This document shows positions 42,712 to 51,667 of a DNA stretch of 64,000 bases, piece by piece. Numbering within the stretch: position 1 is the stretch's first letter; each line of letters opens with the position of its first letter. The notes beneath the pieces are model-generated. The model was not told where the DNA came from and made no database searches. It saw only the letters and a list, made by a program, of their open reading frames with translations. The DNA is from Emticicia aquatilis (GTDB lineage: Bacteria; Bacteroidota; Bacteroidia; Cytophagales; Spirosomataceae): contig NZ_BMKK01000016.1 in assembly GCF_014644295.1 (NCBI RefSeq), positions 1 to 64,000 of the forward strand, given 5' to 3'. Position numbers and translations under genes: made by a program.

Positions 42712-42738
42712 GTAGAACAATTTAGAAAATTGTTCTAC
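42712..42738. repeat. Perfect 12-bp hairpin ahead of pxpB
   Basis: GTAGAACAATTT-AGA-AAATTGTTCTAC. It ends 13 bases before the pxpB start, with no T run after it. It could regulate pxpB translation or be a mobile palindrome. Confidence 0.5.
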
Positions 42739-42751
42739 AAACATTATTATC

Positions 42752-43420
42752 ATGCTAAATTACAAAATCTTTCCACTAAGCGATTCGGCCATAACGATTG
42801 ATTTTGGCAATGTCATTGATGAAAAAATCAATGATACAGTTATGCAATTATATCAATATTGCTCCAAAAATGCTTTTATTGGTATGAAAGAAGCAATGCC
42901 TGCTTATGCTTCTTTGACTATCTTTTATGATGTTTTTCAAGTCAGAAAAAACTATATTTCATTCAAATCTGCTTATGATTTTGTAGAAGATTTCTTGATA
43001 AAAACTTATGAAAATATCGGTGAGGTAGAAAATTATGTAAAAAGAACCGTTGAAATTCCTGTAAATTATGATGGCGAAGATTTAGGCTATGTAGCTGATT
43101 ATCATCAGATTAGCGAAGCACAGGTAATTGAATTACATACAGCCCCAACATACAGAGTATATATGATGGGATTTTTACCGGGTTTTGCTTACATGGGTGG
43201 TTTAGATGCTCGAATTGCTACTCCACGTAGGTCAACACCACGCATGAAAGTTCCTGCGGGAAGTGTGGGCATTGCTGGAAATCAAACAGGAATTTATCCA
43301 TCTGAAAACCCTGGAGGTTGGCAATTAATCGGCCGAACGGAATTGCAACTTTATACACCAAACGCCACAGAAATTACGCTCTTAAAAGCCGGTGATTTAG
43401 TGAAATTTGTTGCCTTGTGA
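42752..43420 (+). CDS. pxpB: 5-oxoprolinase subunit PxpB
   Basis: A 222-residue protein of the allophanate hydrolase subunit 1 type. Landmarks are FPLSDSAITIDFGN (about 6-19), YRVYMMGFLPGFAYMGGLDARIATPRRSTPRMKVPAGSVGIAGNQTGIYP (about 131-180, split here by family) and GGWQLIGRTE. With PxpA and PxpC it hydrolyses 5-oxoproline to glutamate using ATP. The partners are encoded 15.7 kb away at 59135-60716, unlike the usual adjacent arrangement. Confidence 0.93.
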   Translation: MLNYKIFPLSDSAITIDFGNVIDEKINDTVMQLYQYCSKNAFIGMKEAMPAYASLTIFYDVFQVRKNYISFKSAYDFVEDFLIKTYENIGEVENYVKRTVEIPVNYDGEDLGYVADYHQISEAQVIELHTAPTYRVYMMGFLPGFAYMGGLDARIATPRRSTPRMKVPAGSVGIAGNQTGIYPSENPGGWQLIGRTELQLYTPNATEITLLKAGDLVKFVAL

Positions 43421-43519
43421 TTGGGGAAATGGTTATTGGGAAATTAGTTACTGGGAAACAGGTATTTGCAATTTACTAATAACAAGTAACCAATAACCAG
43501 TTTCCCAATTTACCAATAA
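43421..43519. repeat. Intergenic imperfect palindromes
   Basis: Units such as GGTTATTGGGAAAT, GTTACTGGGAAAC and the reverse AACCAGTTTCCCAATT and AACCAATAACC recur across the region, allowing imperfect hairpins between the convergent pxpB and DUF1080 genes. Probably a bidirectional terminator built from duplicated words. Confidence 0.45.
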
Positions 43520-44191
43520 CTACTTCAACGGTGTTAAATCTACTTTTCTAAACTCTACTTCTGCACCTTCGGCTTGGAGTGCAATTTGTCCTTTCTGAGC
43601 GGTTGCTCCGAAACCATCATTGACCATATCGCCATTTACCCAAACTTTTATTTTATCGCCTCGGCATTCGATTGTCATTTTATTCCATTCTCCGAGTGGT
43701 TTTTCTGAATTATCCGTTAGATTTTTAACTCTTCGCTCTTTACCTTCTGTGATTCCCCAGTTTTCTTTTGGCCCACGTCGAGCTTCCATGTTTTCTACCT
43801 TAATATCTTCTACGATACACCAAAAATCCCCTGCATTTTCGTGCATCATTTGTACTTCGATAGATTTCGGAAACATTCCGTACAAGGCTCGTGGCGTTGA
43901 AGCATGTACCAAAACACCACAATTACCAGGTTTTCCTGCAAAACGATATTCTAATTCAAGACGATAGTTTTCGTACTTATCTTTGGTCAATAAATGGCCT
44001 TCGGGAGTTCCCATACTTACCAAATTTCCATCTCTGATAATAAATGATTTTCTGAGATTTGGGTCTTTATCGGTGGCAGGCACATCGCTATACCAATTAT
44101 TAAGGTCTTTGCCATTAAATAAATGGATGGTTTGAGCAAAGGTTTTCGCCAAGCTAAAAATGCTTAGAACAAGTACAATAAGATATTTCAT
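43520..44191 (-). CDS. DUF1080 (3-keto-disaccharide hydrolase type) exported protein
   Basis: A 223-residue protein with signal peptide LIVLVLSIFSLAKTFAQ. The concanavalin-like fold shows HLFNGKDLNNWYSD (about 23-36), YENYRLELEYRFAGKPGNCGVLVHA and a C-terminal MTIECRGDKIKVWVNGDMVNDG...KGQIALQAEGAEVEFRKVDL. DUF1080 proteins act on glycosides, in known cases removing 3-keto sugars. It is the last gene of the uronate PUL, 21 bases after the first heparinase-type gene. Confidence 0.9.
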   Translation of the reverse strand: MKYLIVLVLSIFSLAKTFAQTIHLFNGKDLNNWYSDVPATDKDPNLRKSFIIRDGNLVSMGTPEGHLLTKDKYENYRLELEYRFAGKPGNCGVLVHASTPRALYGMFPKSIEVQMMHENAGDFWCIVEDIKVENMEARRGPKENWGITEGKERRVKNLTDNSEKPLGEWNKMTIECRGDKIKVWVNGDMVNDGFGATAQKGQIALQAEGAEVEFRKVDLTPLK

Positions 44192-44212
44192 TTCGGATTG
44201 AGGATTTCTGAT

Positions 44213-46129
44213 TTAATTAAGTCCCAAAGTAAATGAATTTTTTGATTTTTGTGCCAAATTTTTACTATTCAAAATAATTCGTTGCACAGGCAGATTATCC
44301 CATTTGGTTTTAAAACTTATATATTCCATGCCTTCGGTTGAGGGTAAGTCGGTTGAAACCTCCCAAACTTTTGGGTCGTATTGCAGGTTTATGACTTGTC
44401 CTTTTGGAGTTTTTAGCGTAATTTTTCCCGCTACCGAGTTATCAATTGTACAGATTGTCATAAAAACTTGTTGCAATGAAGTTGGCTTTTGGTTCAACGC
44501 ATAATCGTCGGTTAGTTCAACGGTATTTTTTACTCTATTCAATTTCACAGTTCTGTTCCAAGATACAATTCCTGCGTTTTTATCATAAGCATTGGCGATA
44601 TCAAGGTTGAGCGTAGCTTCTTTCTCCGAAATGGTACTTTTCACATTGCTTGCTTCAAACTCTCGACCTGCTTTCTGACCTAAACCATTGATTATAGGCA
44701 AATTATGGTACAGAGATTGTGTAAACCAAAGTTCGTAGCGTTGAGCCGAAAACGTACGAGCCGTGTAATTTCCACGCCCAGCATCAATAATTACAGGCTC
44801 GCCATTAGCGTAGAGCATAAAATCACCTACGTCGTTGTGGTTGTGGCTTTCGGCGTTATGTCCACCGTGGGTTGCCATGAAAAATCCATTACTGGCTCGT
44901 GCCGTAAGCACCTGAATATCACCAAACCAAGCATCATTGACTGGCACATAAGGAGCCGATTCTTTCTGTACTTGCTTGATAGACAGATAGTTTTCGATTC
45001 TGCGTGGACGGTGATAGCTTCCGCCCATCGAAGCCGAAGTAAAGTTTTTAAATGCCCATTGTCCCATTTGAATCATTTTTTCATCTTTCAAGGCATTTCC
45101 GAAACGATAAAGCATCAATCCATCGGGGCGAAGTTTTGGGTCGGCATCGGCAAAATTCACGAAATAATGTCCGCTAATGTGAGTTTTATAGACATACGAA
45201 GCCATTTTTTTAATAAGTGGTTCATCATAAATACTAATTTGGTTTTTAGTGGCATTGCCCAACAATTCGAGACAATCGAACACACTTGCACCTGCCGCAA
45301 ACCAATAACTTGGACCTTCGTCACAACCGCCGTCTTCGCCCAAGCCGTTTAGGTAAAGGTCAGTGCCGAGCATTGTTCCGTAAATCATTTCGGCACGACG
45401 TTTTTCGTCTTTTTCGAGCATTAAAGTGGCCGAAATCCAATTCGACATAATCCACGGATTCCAATTATTAACTGGTTTTGTTTTACTCATCCAGCCGTAA
45501 TTATCTGATTTTGTGAGCATTGGCTCAAAAATACGTTTGTTGGTTTCGTAGTAAATTCTTTTGCGTAGAAGCTTACTAATTTTATCTAATTTTTCACCAA
45601 CAAAATAGTCGGCCATGCCCAGAACAGAAGCAGTTTCGGCAGAAAACAAATCTACAACGGGGTTTTCGACATCGGGTAAACCTCTGATGTGAGCAGGAAC
45701 ACCCCAATAACTTTCTTCGCAAATCGACCAAACGCCATTCATAATTGCTTCAACGAAACGACCTTTATTTTCCACACTTTCGGCCAAAATCAAATCAGTG
45801 AGTGCATTTCGTTTGCCATAAGATAATTTTCCATGACGCTCACGGTCACCCGAACGCACGTAGTCGAGAGAAGTTGTGGCAGAAATTGCCTCAAACTTAA
45901 AATCGAGTAGTTTTTCACCATTTTTTACGATGTCTTTCAAAACACTATCGGGCACGGCCGCTTGCCATTCCTCGGGAGTTTTTGGGTATGGATGATATTC
46001 TTTGAGCGGAATCAACGTTTTTTTTACCTCATCGAGCGTATATTTTTTGGCAAAAATGTTTCGCTGAGTTACTTGTGCGAAAAGTGTGGTGCTAAAAAGC
46101 AGTGTTAAAAAGAATATTATTTTTTTCAT
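44213..46129 (-). CDS. Heparinase II/III family polysaccharide lyase, exported
   Basis: A 638-residue protein with a signal peptide (MKKIIFFLTLLFSTTLFA). The helical N-terminal domain includes NWNPWIMSNW and GGCDEGPSYWFAAGASVFD (about 285). The C-terminal beta part begins with the metal/catalytic block HNAESHNHNDVGDFMLYANGEPVIIDAGRGNY (about 420-455). Lyases of this type cleave uronate polysaccharides by elimination. It differs from the other two lyases of the locus in sequence, so it may have another specificity. Confidence 0.9.
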   Translation of the reverse strand: MKKIIFFLTLLFSTTLFAQVTQRNIFAKKYTLDEVKKTLIPLKEYHPYPKTPEEWQAAVPDSVLKDIVKNGEKLLDFKFEAISATTSLDYVRSGDRERHGKLSYGKRNALTDLILAESVENKGRFVEAIMNGVWSICEESYWGVPAHIRGLPDVENPVVDLFSAETASVLGMADYFVGEKLDKISKLLRKRIYYETNKRIFEPMLTKSDNYGWMSKTKPVNNWNPWIMSNWISATLMLEKDEKRRAEMIYGTMLGTDLYLNGLGEDGGCDEGPSYWFAAGASVFDCLELLGNATKNQISIYDEPLIKKMASYVYKTHISGHYFVNFADADPKLRPDGLMLYRFGNALKDEKMIQMGQWAFKNFTSASMGGSYHRPRRIENYLSIKQVQKESAPYVPVNDAWFGDIQVLTARASNGFFMATHGGHNAESHNHNDVGDFMLYANGEPVIIDAGRGNYTARTFSAQRYELWFTQSLYHNLPIINGLGQKAGREFEASNVKSTISEKEATLNLDIANAYDKNAGIVSWNRTVKLNRVKNTVELTDDYALNQKPTSLQQVFMTICTIDNSVAGKITLKTPKGQVINLQYDPKVWEVSTDLPSTEGMEYISFKTKWDNLPVQRIILNSKNLAQKSKNSFTLGLN

Positions 46130-46151
46130 TTGTTTGTCGAGGAAAGGGTTT

Positions 46152-46979
46152 TTAATAACGGTCCATCATATCCAAAATACCACGCACATAGCCAACCGAT
46201 TCGGCCAAACCGCCTTCGGCATTTTCGGCATCTTTTTCGTATTCGATACTCATAACGCCTTGATAATTAACATCTTTGAGTGCTTTCATGAGTTTGGGAA
46301 TATCAATTACACCACGCCCAATCTGGATAGATTCGCTTTTGGCAACCGTTCCATCAACATCTTTTAAGTGCATATCATACATTCGATGTCCGTATTTTTT
46401 GATGGCCTCAATCGGATTCATTCCAAGCCTAACCACGTGACCAACGTCAATACAAAGACCGATTCGTTTGTCAAGATTCACAATTTTATCATAGACAGTA
46501 GCGGGCGTAGGATACACTTCATCTCCTGGGCCATGATTATGAATCGCCAGTTTGATGTCGTTTTCTTTCACATATTTTTCAACCAATGGCAGTAAATCGT
46601 GATTAGGTACACCAATTATCATTTTCATACCAGCAGCTTTGGCGTAGCGAAAGGCATTTTTTACTTCAGCTTCATTTTTCATGTAAATCACTCCACCACC
46701 GTAGATATTCAATCCTGCTTCTTTGAATTTTGAGATTGTTGTTTGAATATCGCTATCAGTGGCATCGAGTGGAAGATGAAAGTTTTTAAGTGCTATGTCT
46801 TTGATATTAAGACGTTTACAAATATCTATGACTTGGCTGACCGAATATTTTCGTAGCGTATAAGAAGCCAAACCAATGGTGAGTTTTGGCGAAGCTGCTT
46901 TTTGTTGAAATGCTAATGCAGGAACACTCAAGGCTGTTATTCCTAAGTGTTTCAAAAAAGTTTTTCTTGAATAAGTCAT
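46152..46979 (-). CDS. Sugar phosphate isomerase/epimerase-type TIM barrel, Tat-like signal
   Basis: A 275-residue protein. The start MTYSRKTFLKHLGITALSVPALA is an SRKxF Tat-like signal. The body is an AP-endonuclease-2-type barrel: IGLASYTLRKYS, DIALKNFHLPLD, AIHNHGPGDEVY, GLCIDVGHVVRLG and DMHLKDVDG, with metal ligands Glu/Asp/His visible. It may isomerise or epimerise sugars from the polymer. It lies between two lyases in the PUL. Confidence 0.85.
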   Translation of the reverse strand: MTYSRKTFLKHLGITALSVPALAFQQKAASPKLTIGLASYTLRKYSVSQVIDICKRLNIKDIALKNFHLPLDATDSDIQTTISKFKEAGLNIYGGGVIYMKNEAEVKNAFRYAKAAGMKMIIGVPNHDLLPLVEKYVKENDIKLAIHNHGPGDEVYPTPATVYDKIVNLDKRIGLCIDVGHVVRLGMNPIEAIKKYGHRMYDMHLKDVDGTVAKSESIQIGRGVIDIPKLMKALKDVNYQGVMSIEYEKDAENAEGGLAESVGYVRGILDMMDRY

Positions 46980-47012
46980 CGTTAAAAAAGGTTAGGGTGA
47001 ATAGATTTTTGA

Positions 47013-48875
47013 TTATTTCCAGTCTTTCAATGGAAGAATTTTTGTCTTTGAATTTACTTTGTTTTCTTCGGGAATCAATAAAACATCGAGAGAAATACTA
47101 CTATTGGCAGGTATTTTAACTTCAAAACCTACCAAAGTTGTACCCGTATTTGGGGCATCATAATCATGCGAACCTTGGGTTGACCATGTTTTCAATGTAA
47201 TATTGCTCGGGCTACTCACTTTCAGTTGCAGTTTTTTGCCTTTTTGTGTGAGTTCGGCTGTTCCATCAGTATTGATTTTTACCACAGCAGGCGTGAGCAT
47301 TGCCCAGCGAACAGTCGTTTCTTTTTCAGTGGCGGTTATTTCATCTTTTACCAAAACATATTTTTTGTCGATAATAGCTACACCTCGATTGACCGATGTA
47401 GCTTTGTCTTTATAAACAGCACTAATATCGGTAGTGGCCCTCAAGAAATTTAGATTTTTGGAAAAATGATTGATGCTCGCATAACCTTCAACTTTCTGAA
47501 ATTCATTATCAAAAGCGAGTGTGCTGTGGGTTAAATTATTGTAGCGAAACACCTGCCAACGCTCTGAATTTTGTGCCATTCCCCAGAGTTTTACGCCTTT
47601 CGATTCAAGCGATTCGTATTCTTGCATGCCAAAATCCATCGACCAGCGTTCGCCATTGGCGTCCATCACAAACGAACCAACATCCATGTGTCCGTGATTG
47701 ACTGAGGGCGAACCAGCCTTTAAACCCACATAAATTGCATCGGGCTTCGACCACGAAGTTCGCATCATGGCCACAGGATTTTTACCTTGACCAACCCAAA
47801 TCATTTCTTTTGGTTCGGTTACTTTTTCTAAACTTATGTCTTTACCCCAAATCATGGTAGCGGGCAAAAGTCTATCTCGGTGCATTGATTTGTCTTTGCC
47901 TTGCAAATACTGTTTTTCAGTGAATAACAGACTTGAATTTTGGGTTTTATTGGCAAACCAAAACATGGCCGGGCTGAGTCCGCTACCATTTCCTGCATCC
48001 GAATAATTGAAATTTTTACCCGAAGAACCCACCATATTTTGCATATAGCCCGCTGTTTTCAGAAATCCTGCCGTTGCTGATAAACCAAAATCTGTATTGA
48101 AAACTCGCTGGATTGCATCTAAAAACATCACATTGAAACTTGTGCCGTAGCCCCAATAACTGTAACCTTCGGGATATGCTCCTTCGGGTTTGTAATCTTC
48201 CATCGGCAACTTGATTGACTCAATGGCTCGGTCGATTATTTGTTGGGCAAGCGTTGGGTTTTCTTCATAAATTGCCATTGCTCCGTAGGTCATACCAGCA
48301 TTACAAACCTGATTCCAGTTGTGTGAGGCCTTTAGCCAACTATTATACTTTTTATCAAGCGATGGCTCAATTCCTTTTTTTAGAATTGCTTCTTTAATGA
48401 TTGCTTTTGAGGAAGTGGATAAATCATCGTAAAGCCAATCGTAGCCAATCGAAACGCCCATTGTCATTTCAGCTACATCTAAAAAATGACTCGGATTCCA
48501 ATCGCTGAATTGTGAAACTTTTACAAGTTCGGCTTCGGCTCTTTCTAAATATTTTTTATCTTTTATGATGCGGTAAGAATATGACAAGAAAAATACTCTT
48601 CGCAGACACTCTCGCGATTTATCCAACAATCGACGACCAATTTGAATGCGTTCGAGCGTCGGTAACGGAATAATTTTATTACTTTCATCAATGATGAGTT
48701 GATTAAGGCTTGCCCAAGTTGGGTCGGCTGCTATGTTTTTGCTGATTGCATTTTCTTCGCCTTCGAGTAATAAAATTCGAGGGTGTGAGGGCATTTTAGC
48801 ATCTTTTATTTGTCCAAATACTAAATTTTGGACGATGAAGAAAAATATACCTACATAAATCTTATTAATTTTCAT
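47013..48875 (-). CDS. Heparinase II/III family lyase, exported (paralog 1)
   Basis: A 620-residue protein with a signal peptide (VGIFFFIVQNLVFGQ). The alpha-toroid part has WNPSHFLDVAEMTMGVSIGYDWLYDD (about 125-150) and KASHNWNQVCNAGMTYGA; the beta part has SVNHGHMDVGSFVMDANGERWSMDFG (about 393-418) with His and Asp of the active site. Closely similar in these blocks to 49791-51608, so the pair is a tandem duplication. Substrate not readable. Confidence 0.9.
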   Translation of the reverse strand: MKINKIYVGIFFFIVQNLVFGQIKDAKMPSHPRILLLEGEENAISKNIAADPTWASLNQLIIDESNKIIPLPTLERIQIGRRLLDKSRECLRRVFFLSYSYRIIKDKKYLERAEAELVKVSQFSDWNPSHFLDVAEMTMGVSIGYDWLYDDLSTSSKAIIKEAILKKGIEPSLDKKYNSWLKASHNWNQVCNAGMTYGAMAIYEENPTLAQQIIDRAIESIKLPMEDYKPEGAYPEGYSYWGYGTSFNVMFLDAIQRVFNTDFGLSATAGFLKTAGYMQNMVGSSGKNFNYSDAGNGSGLSPAMFWFANKTQNSSLLFTEKQYLQGKDKSMHRDRLLPATMIWGKDISLEKVTEPKEMIWVGQGKNPVAMMRTSWSKPDAIYVGLKAGSPSVNHGHMDVGSFVMDANGERWSMDFGMQEYESLESKGVKLWGMAQNSERWQVFRYNNLTHSTLAFDNEFQKVEGYASINHFSKNLNFLRATTDISAVYKDKATSVNRGVAIIDKKYVLVKDEITATEKETTVRWAMLTPAVVKINTDGTAELTQKGKKLQLKVSSPSNITLKTWSTQGSHDYDAPNTGTTLVGFEVKIPANSSISLDVLLIPEENKVNSKTKILPLKDWK

Positions 48876-48889
48876 TTCAGTTTTTGTTT

Positions 48890-49789
48890 TTATAGAGATA
48901 TTTTTTTGATTTCCTTAGCACTCAATGCACGATTAAAGACAGCTAATCCACCGATTTGCCCTTTGAAAAAATTACCCATTCCATTTTTAAGTAAAACTGC
49001 TCCAACCGTAAAATCAGACCCATTATTTCCTATGCCGTTAGGGAAAAAGTACGGATTCTTTGTTTGAGTTAGGCCTTTTGGATAGCCTTCAAAACCAATT
49101 GTGTTGTTAATTAACTCAGGTTCTCTTTTTTCAAAGTCACCATTTACATAAGATTTAATAAAAGTGCCATCGTAAGTAAAAGCGATACAAGTCCACACAT
49201 TTGGCTGAACAACTTGCTTACTTGCCGAATAATCAATGGAGTATGGAAAAGGCGGTGTTGGTTTTCCAGAAGCTGAAATATGCCCACAAACCTGATTTTT
49301 GCCATTGTAGTGTGGTAACGAAACAAATAAGCCATATTGTCTTTTTCCACCATCTTGGTATTCGTTCCACATTCCGCCAACAAAACCAGTTTTTTCACCA
49401 GACCATTTTACCCAAGCAACAACAGTAACACCTTGATTTTGGCCATAAATATTAAGTTCTTTCGTCTCAGTATATGGCAATGATAGAAACGAATTATTGC
49501 CAAACTCCGTAGAATATCCCGATAATGGCCCTTCATTGATGCGGGGTAATGTACCATTCATTTCTTTTAATGGATATTCATTTGTTTCGTATGTTTTTCG
49601 TGGTGTCCCAGCTTCTTCTTTGAAATCCCATAATGCAACCAAACCTTTTGTTTTTGTAATTTTTAACAAAAGAGTACGGTTATTTTTTTCAGTGGTAGCT
49701 TGTCCAAAAGTGGTGAATGATAGAAAAAACAGAAAACACTTGAGGTATTTCAGAAAAATCAATACCTTTTTGAATGATTGTATTTTCAT
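48890..49789 (-). CDS. LamG/concanavalin-like exported protein
   Basis: A 299-residue protein with a signal peptide (CFLFFLSFTTFGQA) and one LamG-type fold at about 60-295: VALWDFKEEAGTPR, GQNQGVTVVAWVKW, WTCIAFTYDGTFIKSYVNGDFEKREPEL and a C-terminal FKGQIGGLAVFNRALSAKEI. Such proteins bind or lie beside the polymer targets of a PUL. It sits between the duplicated lyases. Confidence 0.88.
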   Translation of the reverse strand: MKIQSFKKVLIFLKYLKCFLFFLSFTTFGQATTEKNNRTLLLKITKTKGLVALWDFKEEAGTPRKTYETNEYPLKEMNGTLPRINEGPLSGYSTEFGNNSFLSLPYTETKELNIYGQNQGVTVVAWVKWSGEKTGFVGGMWNEYQDGGKRQYGLFVSLPHYNGKNQVCGHISASGKPTPPFPYSIDYSASKQVVQPNVWTCIAFTYDGTFIKSYVNGDFEKREPELINNTIGFEGYPKGLTQTKNPYFFPNGIGNNGSDFTVGAVLLKNGMGNFFKGQIGGLAVFNRALSAKEIKKISL

Positions 49790-49790
49790 T

Positions 49791-51608
49791 TTACCCTTTA
49801 GGTGAAAGTTTGATGATAATATTCACTTGTCCAGTTTGATTATGTAAACGGAGCATCAATCTCGAATGACCTGTGTTCAATTTTTCGGGAGCTTTCTGTA
49901 AAGCTGATTCGACAGTAAACTCAAGGCCTTTGGGTGAAATAATCTCTGCTTCGAGTGTTTTTGAGGTAATGGTTGCGTTTCGCAAAATTGCTTTTCCACC
50001 TTTTATGAGTTCGATTGTATTGGCGGTTGTCATTCCCCAAGCTACTTCTGTGCTTTTTGATAAAGTATGACTATCTTCAATCAAGAAGTTTTTTCGACCA
50101 TCGGTCAAGCTGACTTTTCTTGTACTTTTTGTCGAAAATTCTCGGTAGGCTTCGGTCAAATCGAGGCTTGCAGAAGGGGTAGCCACATTCAAATCAGTGC
50201 TGATAAATTTGGCTTTTGCCAATTCATACTGGTTTTTATTGCCCAAAAGTGGCACATTATGGCTGAAAGAATTGAGTCTGTAATATGACCAACGTTTGCC
50301 ATTTACGCCCATTGTCCAATACCCATCTAAATTATAATCATCAGAGCCTAAATCTTTTGCCCAGCGAACGCCACCCGCATCGAGTTCAAAATTCCCGAGG
50401 TCAAGGTGAGAGTGATTTGAGCTGTTAATCCCTGATTTTATGCCAATCCATGAAGCGTTAGGGTCGGTCCAGCTACTTCTCAAAAAGACCAGTTCGTTAA
50501 TATCTCCTTTTAGAAAGTAATCGAGTGGCGGGCTGACAGCTTCTGAATTCGGTGCTTTATACCAAGCCACATGAAATGGCGTAGCAAGAGCATTTGAACT
50601 CTTGATGTAATTATGGAGATAATTTGAAATCTGCGAGTTATTATAAACATTACTCAGAAAAAACATCGCTGCTGAGGTCGTAGCCTTACTGTTTTCGCCC
50701 GAATCGGCAAAATTCAAGATAAAATTGGTTGGGCCAGCACAAATCATTGGAACTAAACCCGATTTCGATAATCCGTCCGTTTTTTCGAGGCCGTACATAT
50801 CGCCTAAAGCTGTTTGTAAGGCCGACATTCCGTAAGATAAATACTCGGTTGCATAAGACCAATAACCTGGGCCTTCGTACCAAGCTCCATCGGGAGCATA
50901 AAATTTATTCGAGAAAGCCAAGTTAGGCACAACTTTCGGAATAAAATCGCTGGCGTACGTTGGGTCAGTTTCGGCAATAGCTAAAGCACCGACGAGCAGT
51001 CCGCCATTACAAACTTGGTTCCAGTTATTATCACCATTGTGCCACCAAGCCGACTCATAAGATTTACGGTATTCAGATAATCCTTTGATTTTCAGACCGT
51101 TTCTAATTGTTTCTCGGTCTGCCTTACTCATGTCGTTGTAGAGCCAATCGTAGCCGATTGCTACACCGTTGGTCATTTCGGCCACGTCTAAAAAGTGTGA
51201 AGGATTCCAGTCCGTAAAATCACATACAGCTTTCATATTATTTACGGCAGCATCTAAATACTTTTTATCTCCTGTAAAACGATAGGCCATTGCAAGGTGC
51301 GATGTACGTTTCAATAATTCTCGACTGACATCTAATAATCTCGGCCCAATCAACACTCGGGTGAGCATTGGTTTTGTAACAATCGAATTTGCTGTGGCGA
51401 TAACGGCAGTAACATATTTATCCAATACTGCATCAGTTTTGCGAGCAGCCTTCAATTCTTCAAGTTTTTGGTCGGTCAGAAATAGGCGTGGATGCTCGAT
51501 TTTAAGGTTTTTGAGGTTAGCAGGAAGGTCGGCAAGTGGGGTGGTTTCGTCTTTTTTACAAGAAATTATACAAAACCAAATGGCAAGAATAGAAAAAAGT
51601 TTTTTCAT
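49791..51608 (-). CDS. Heparinase II/III family lyase, lipoprotein (paralog 2)
   Basis: A 605-residue protein starting at ATG 51608, with a lipoprotein signal (LFSILAIWFCIISCKKDE, Cys about 18). It shares with 47013-48875 the blocks RVLIGPRLLDVSREL, DWNPSHFLDVAEMTNGVAIGYDWLYND and NHSHLDLGNFELDAGGVRWAKDLG. A longer frame to 51674 overlaps susD and an in-frame hairpin and is not supported. It is surface or periplasmic, first of the enzymes after SusCD, separated from susD by an attenuator-like hairpin. Confidence 0.9.
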   Translation of the reverse strand: MKKLFSILAIWFCIISCKKDETTPLADLPANLKNLKIEHPRLFLTDQKLEELKAARKTDAVLDKYVTAVIATANSIVTKPMLTRVLIGPRLLDVSRELLKRTSHLAMAYRFTGDKKYLDAAVNNMKAVCDFTDWNPSHFLDVAEMTNGVAIGYDWLYNDMSKADRETIRNGLKIKGLSEYRKSYESAWWHNGDNNWNQVCNGGLLVGALAIAETDPTYASDFIPKVVPNLAFSNKFYAPDGAWYEGPGYWSYATEYLSYGMSALQTALGDMYGLEKTDGLSKSGLVPMICAGPTNFILNFADSGENSKATTSAAMFFLSNVYNNSQISNYLHNYIKSSNALATPFHVAWYKAPNSEAVSPPLDYFLKGDINELVFLRSSWTDPNASWIGIKSGINSSNHSHLDLGNFELDAGGVRWAKDLGSDDYNLDGYWTMGVNGKRWSYYRLNSFSHNVPLLGNKNQYELAKAKFISTDLNVATPSASLDLTEAYREFSTKSTRKVSLTDGRKNFLIEDSHTLSKSTEVAWGMTTANTIELIKGGKAILRNATITSKTLEAEIISPKGLEFTVESALQKAPEKLNTGHSRLMLRLHNQTGQVNIIIKLSPKG

Positions 51609-51619
51609 AAAAGTGCAAA

Positions 51620-51650
51620 TAAAAGCCCTTTCTGACAAAACAGAAAGGGC
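51620..51650 (-). terminator. Hairpin between susD and the lyase gene
   Basis: GCCCTTTCTG (51625-51634) and CAGAAAGGGC (51641-51650) form a perfect 10-bp stem; on the minus strand TTTTATTTG follows. It looks like a partial terminator that would lower expression of genes after susCD. Confidence 0.75.
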
Positions 51651-51667
51651 AGTTTTTGAGAATTTTA

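Noticed and set aside
44705-45352. 215-residue plus-strand frame
   Set aside because: It lies wholly antisense to the heparinase-type gene, whose motifs and length are convincing; it has no domain or signal.
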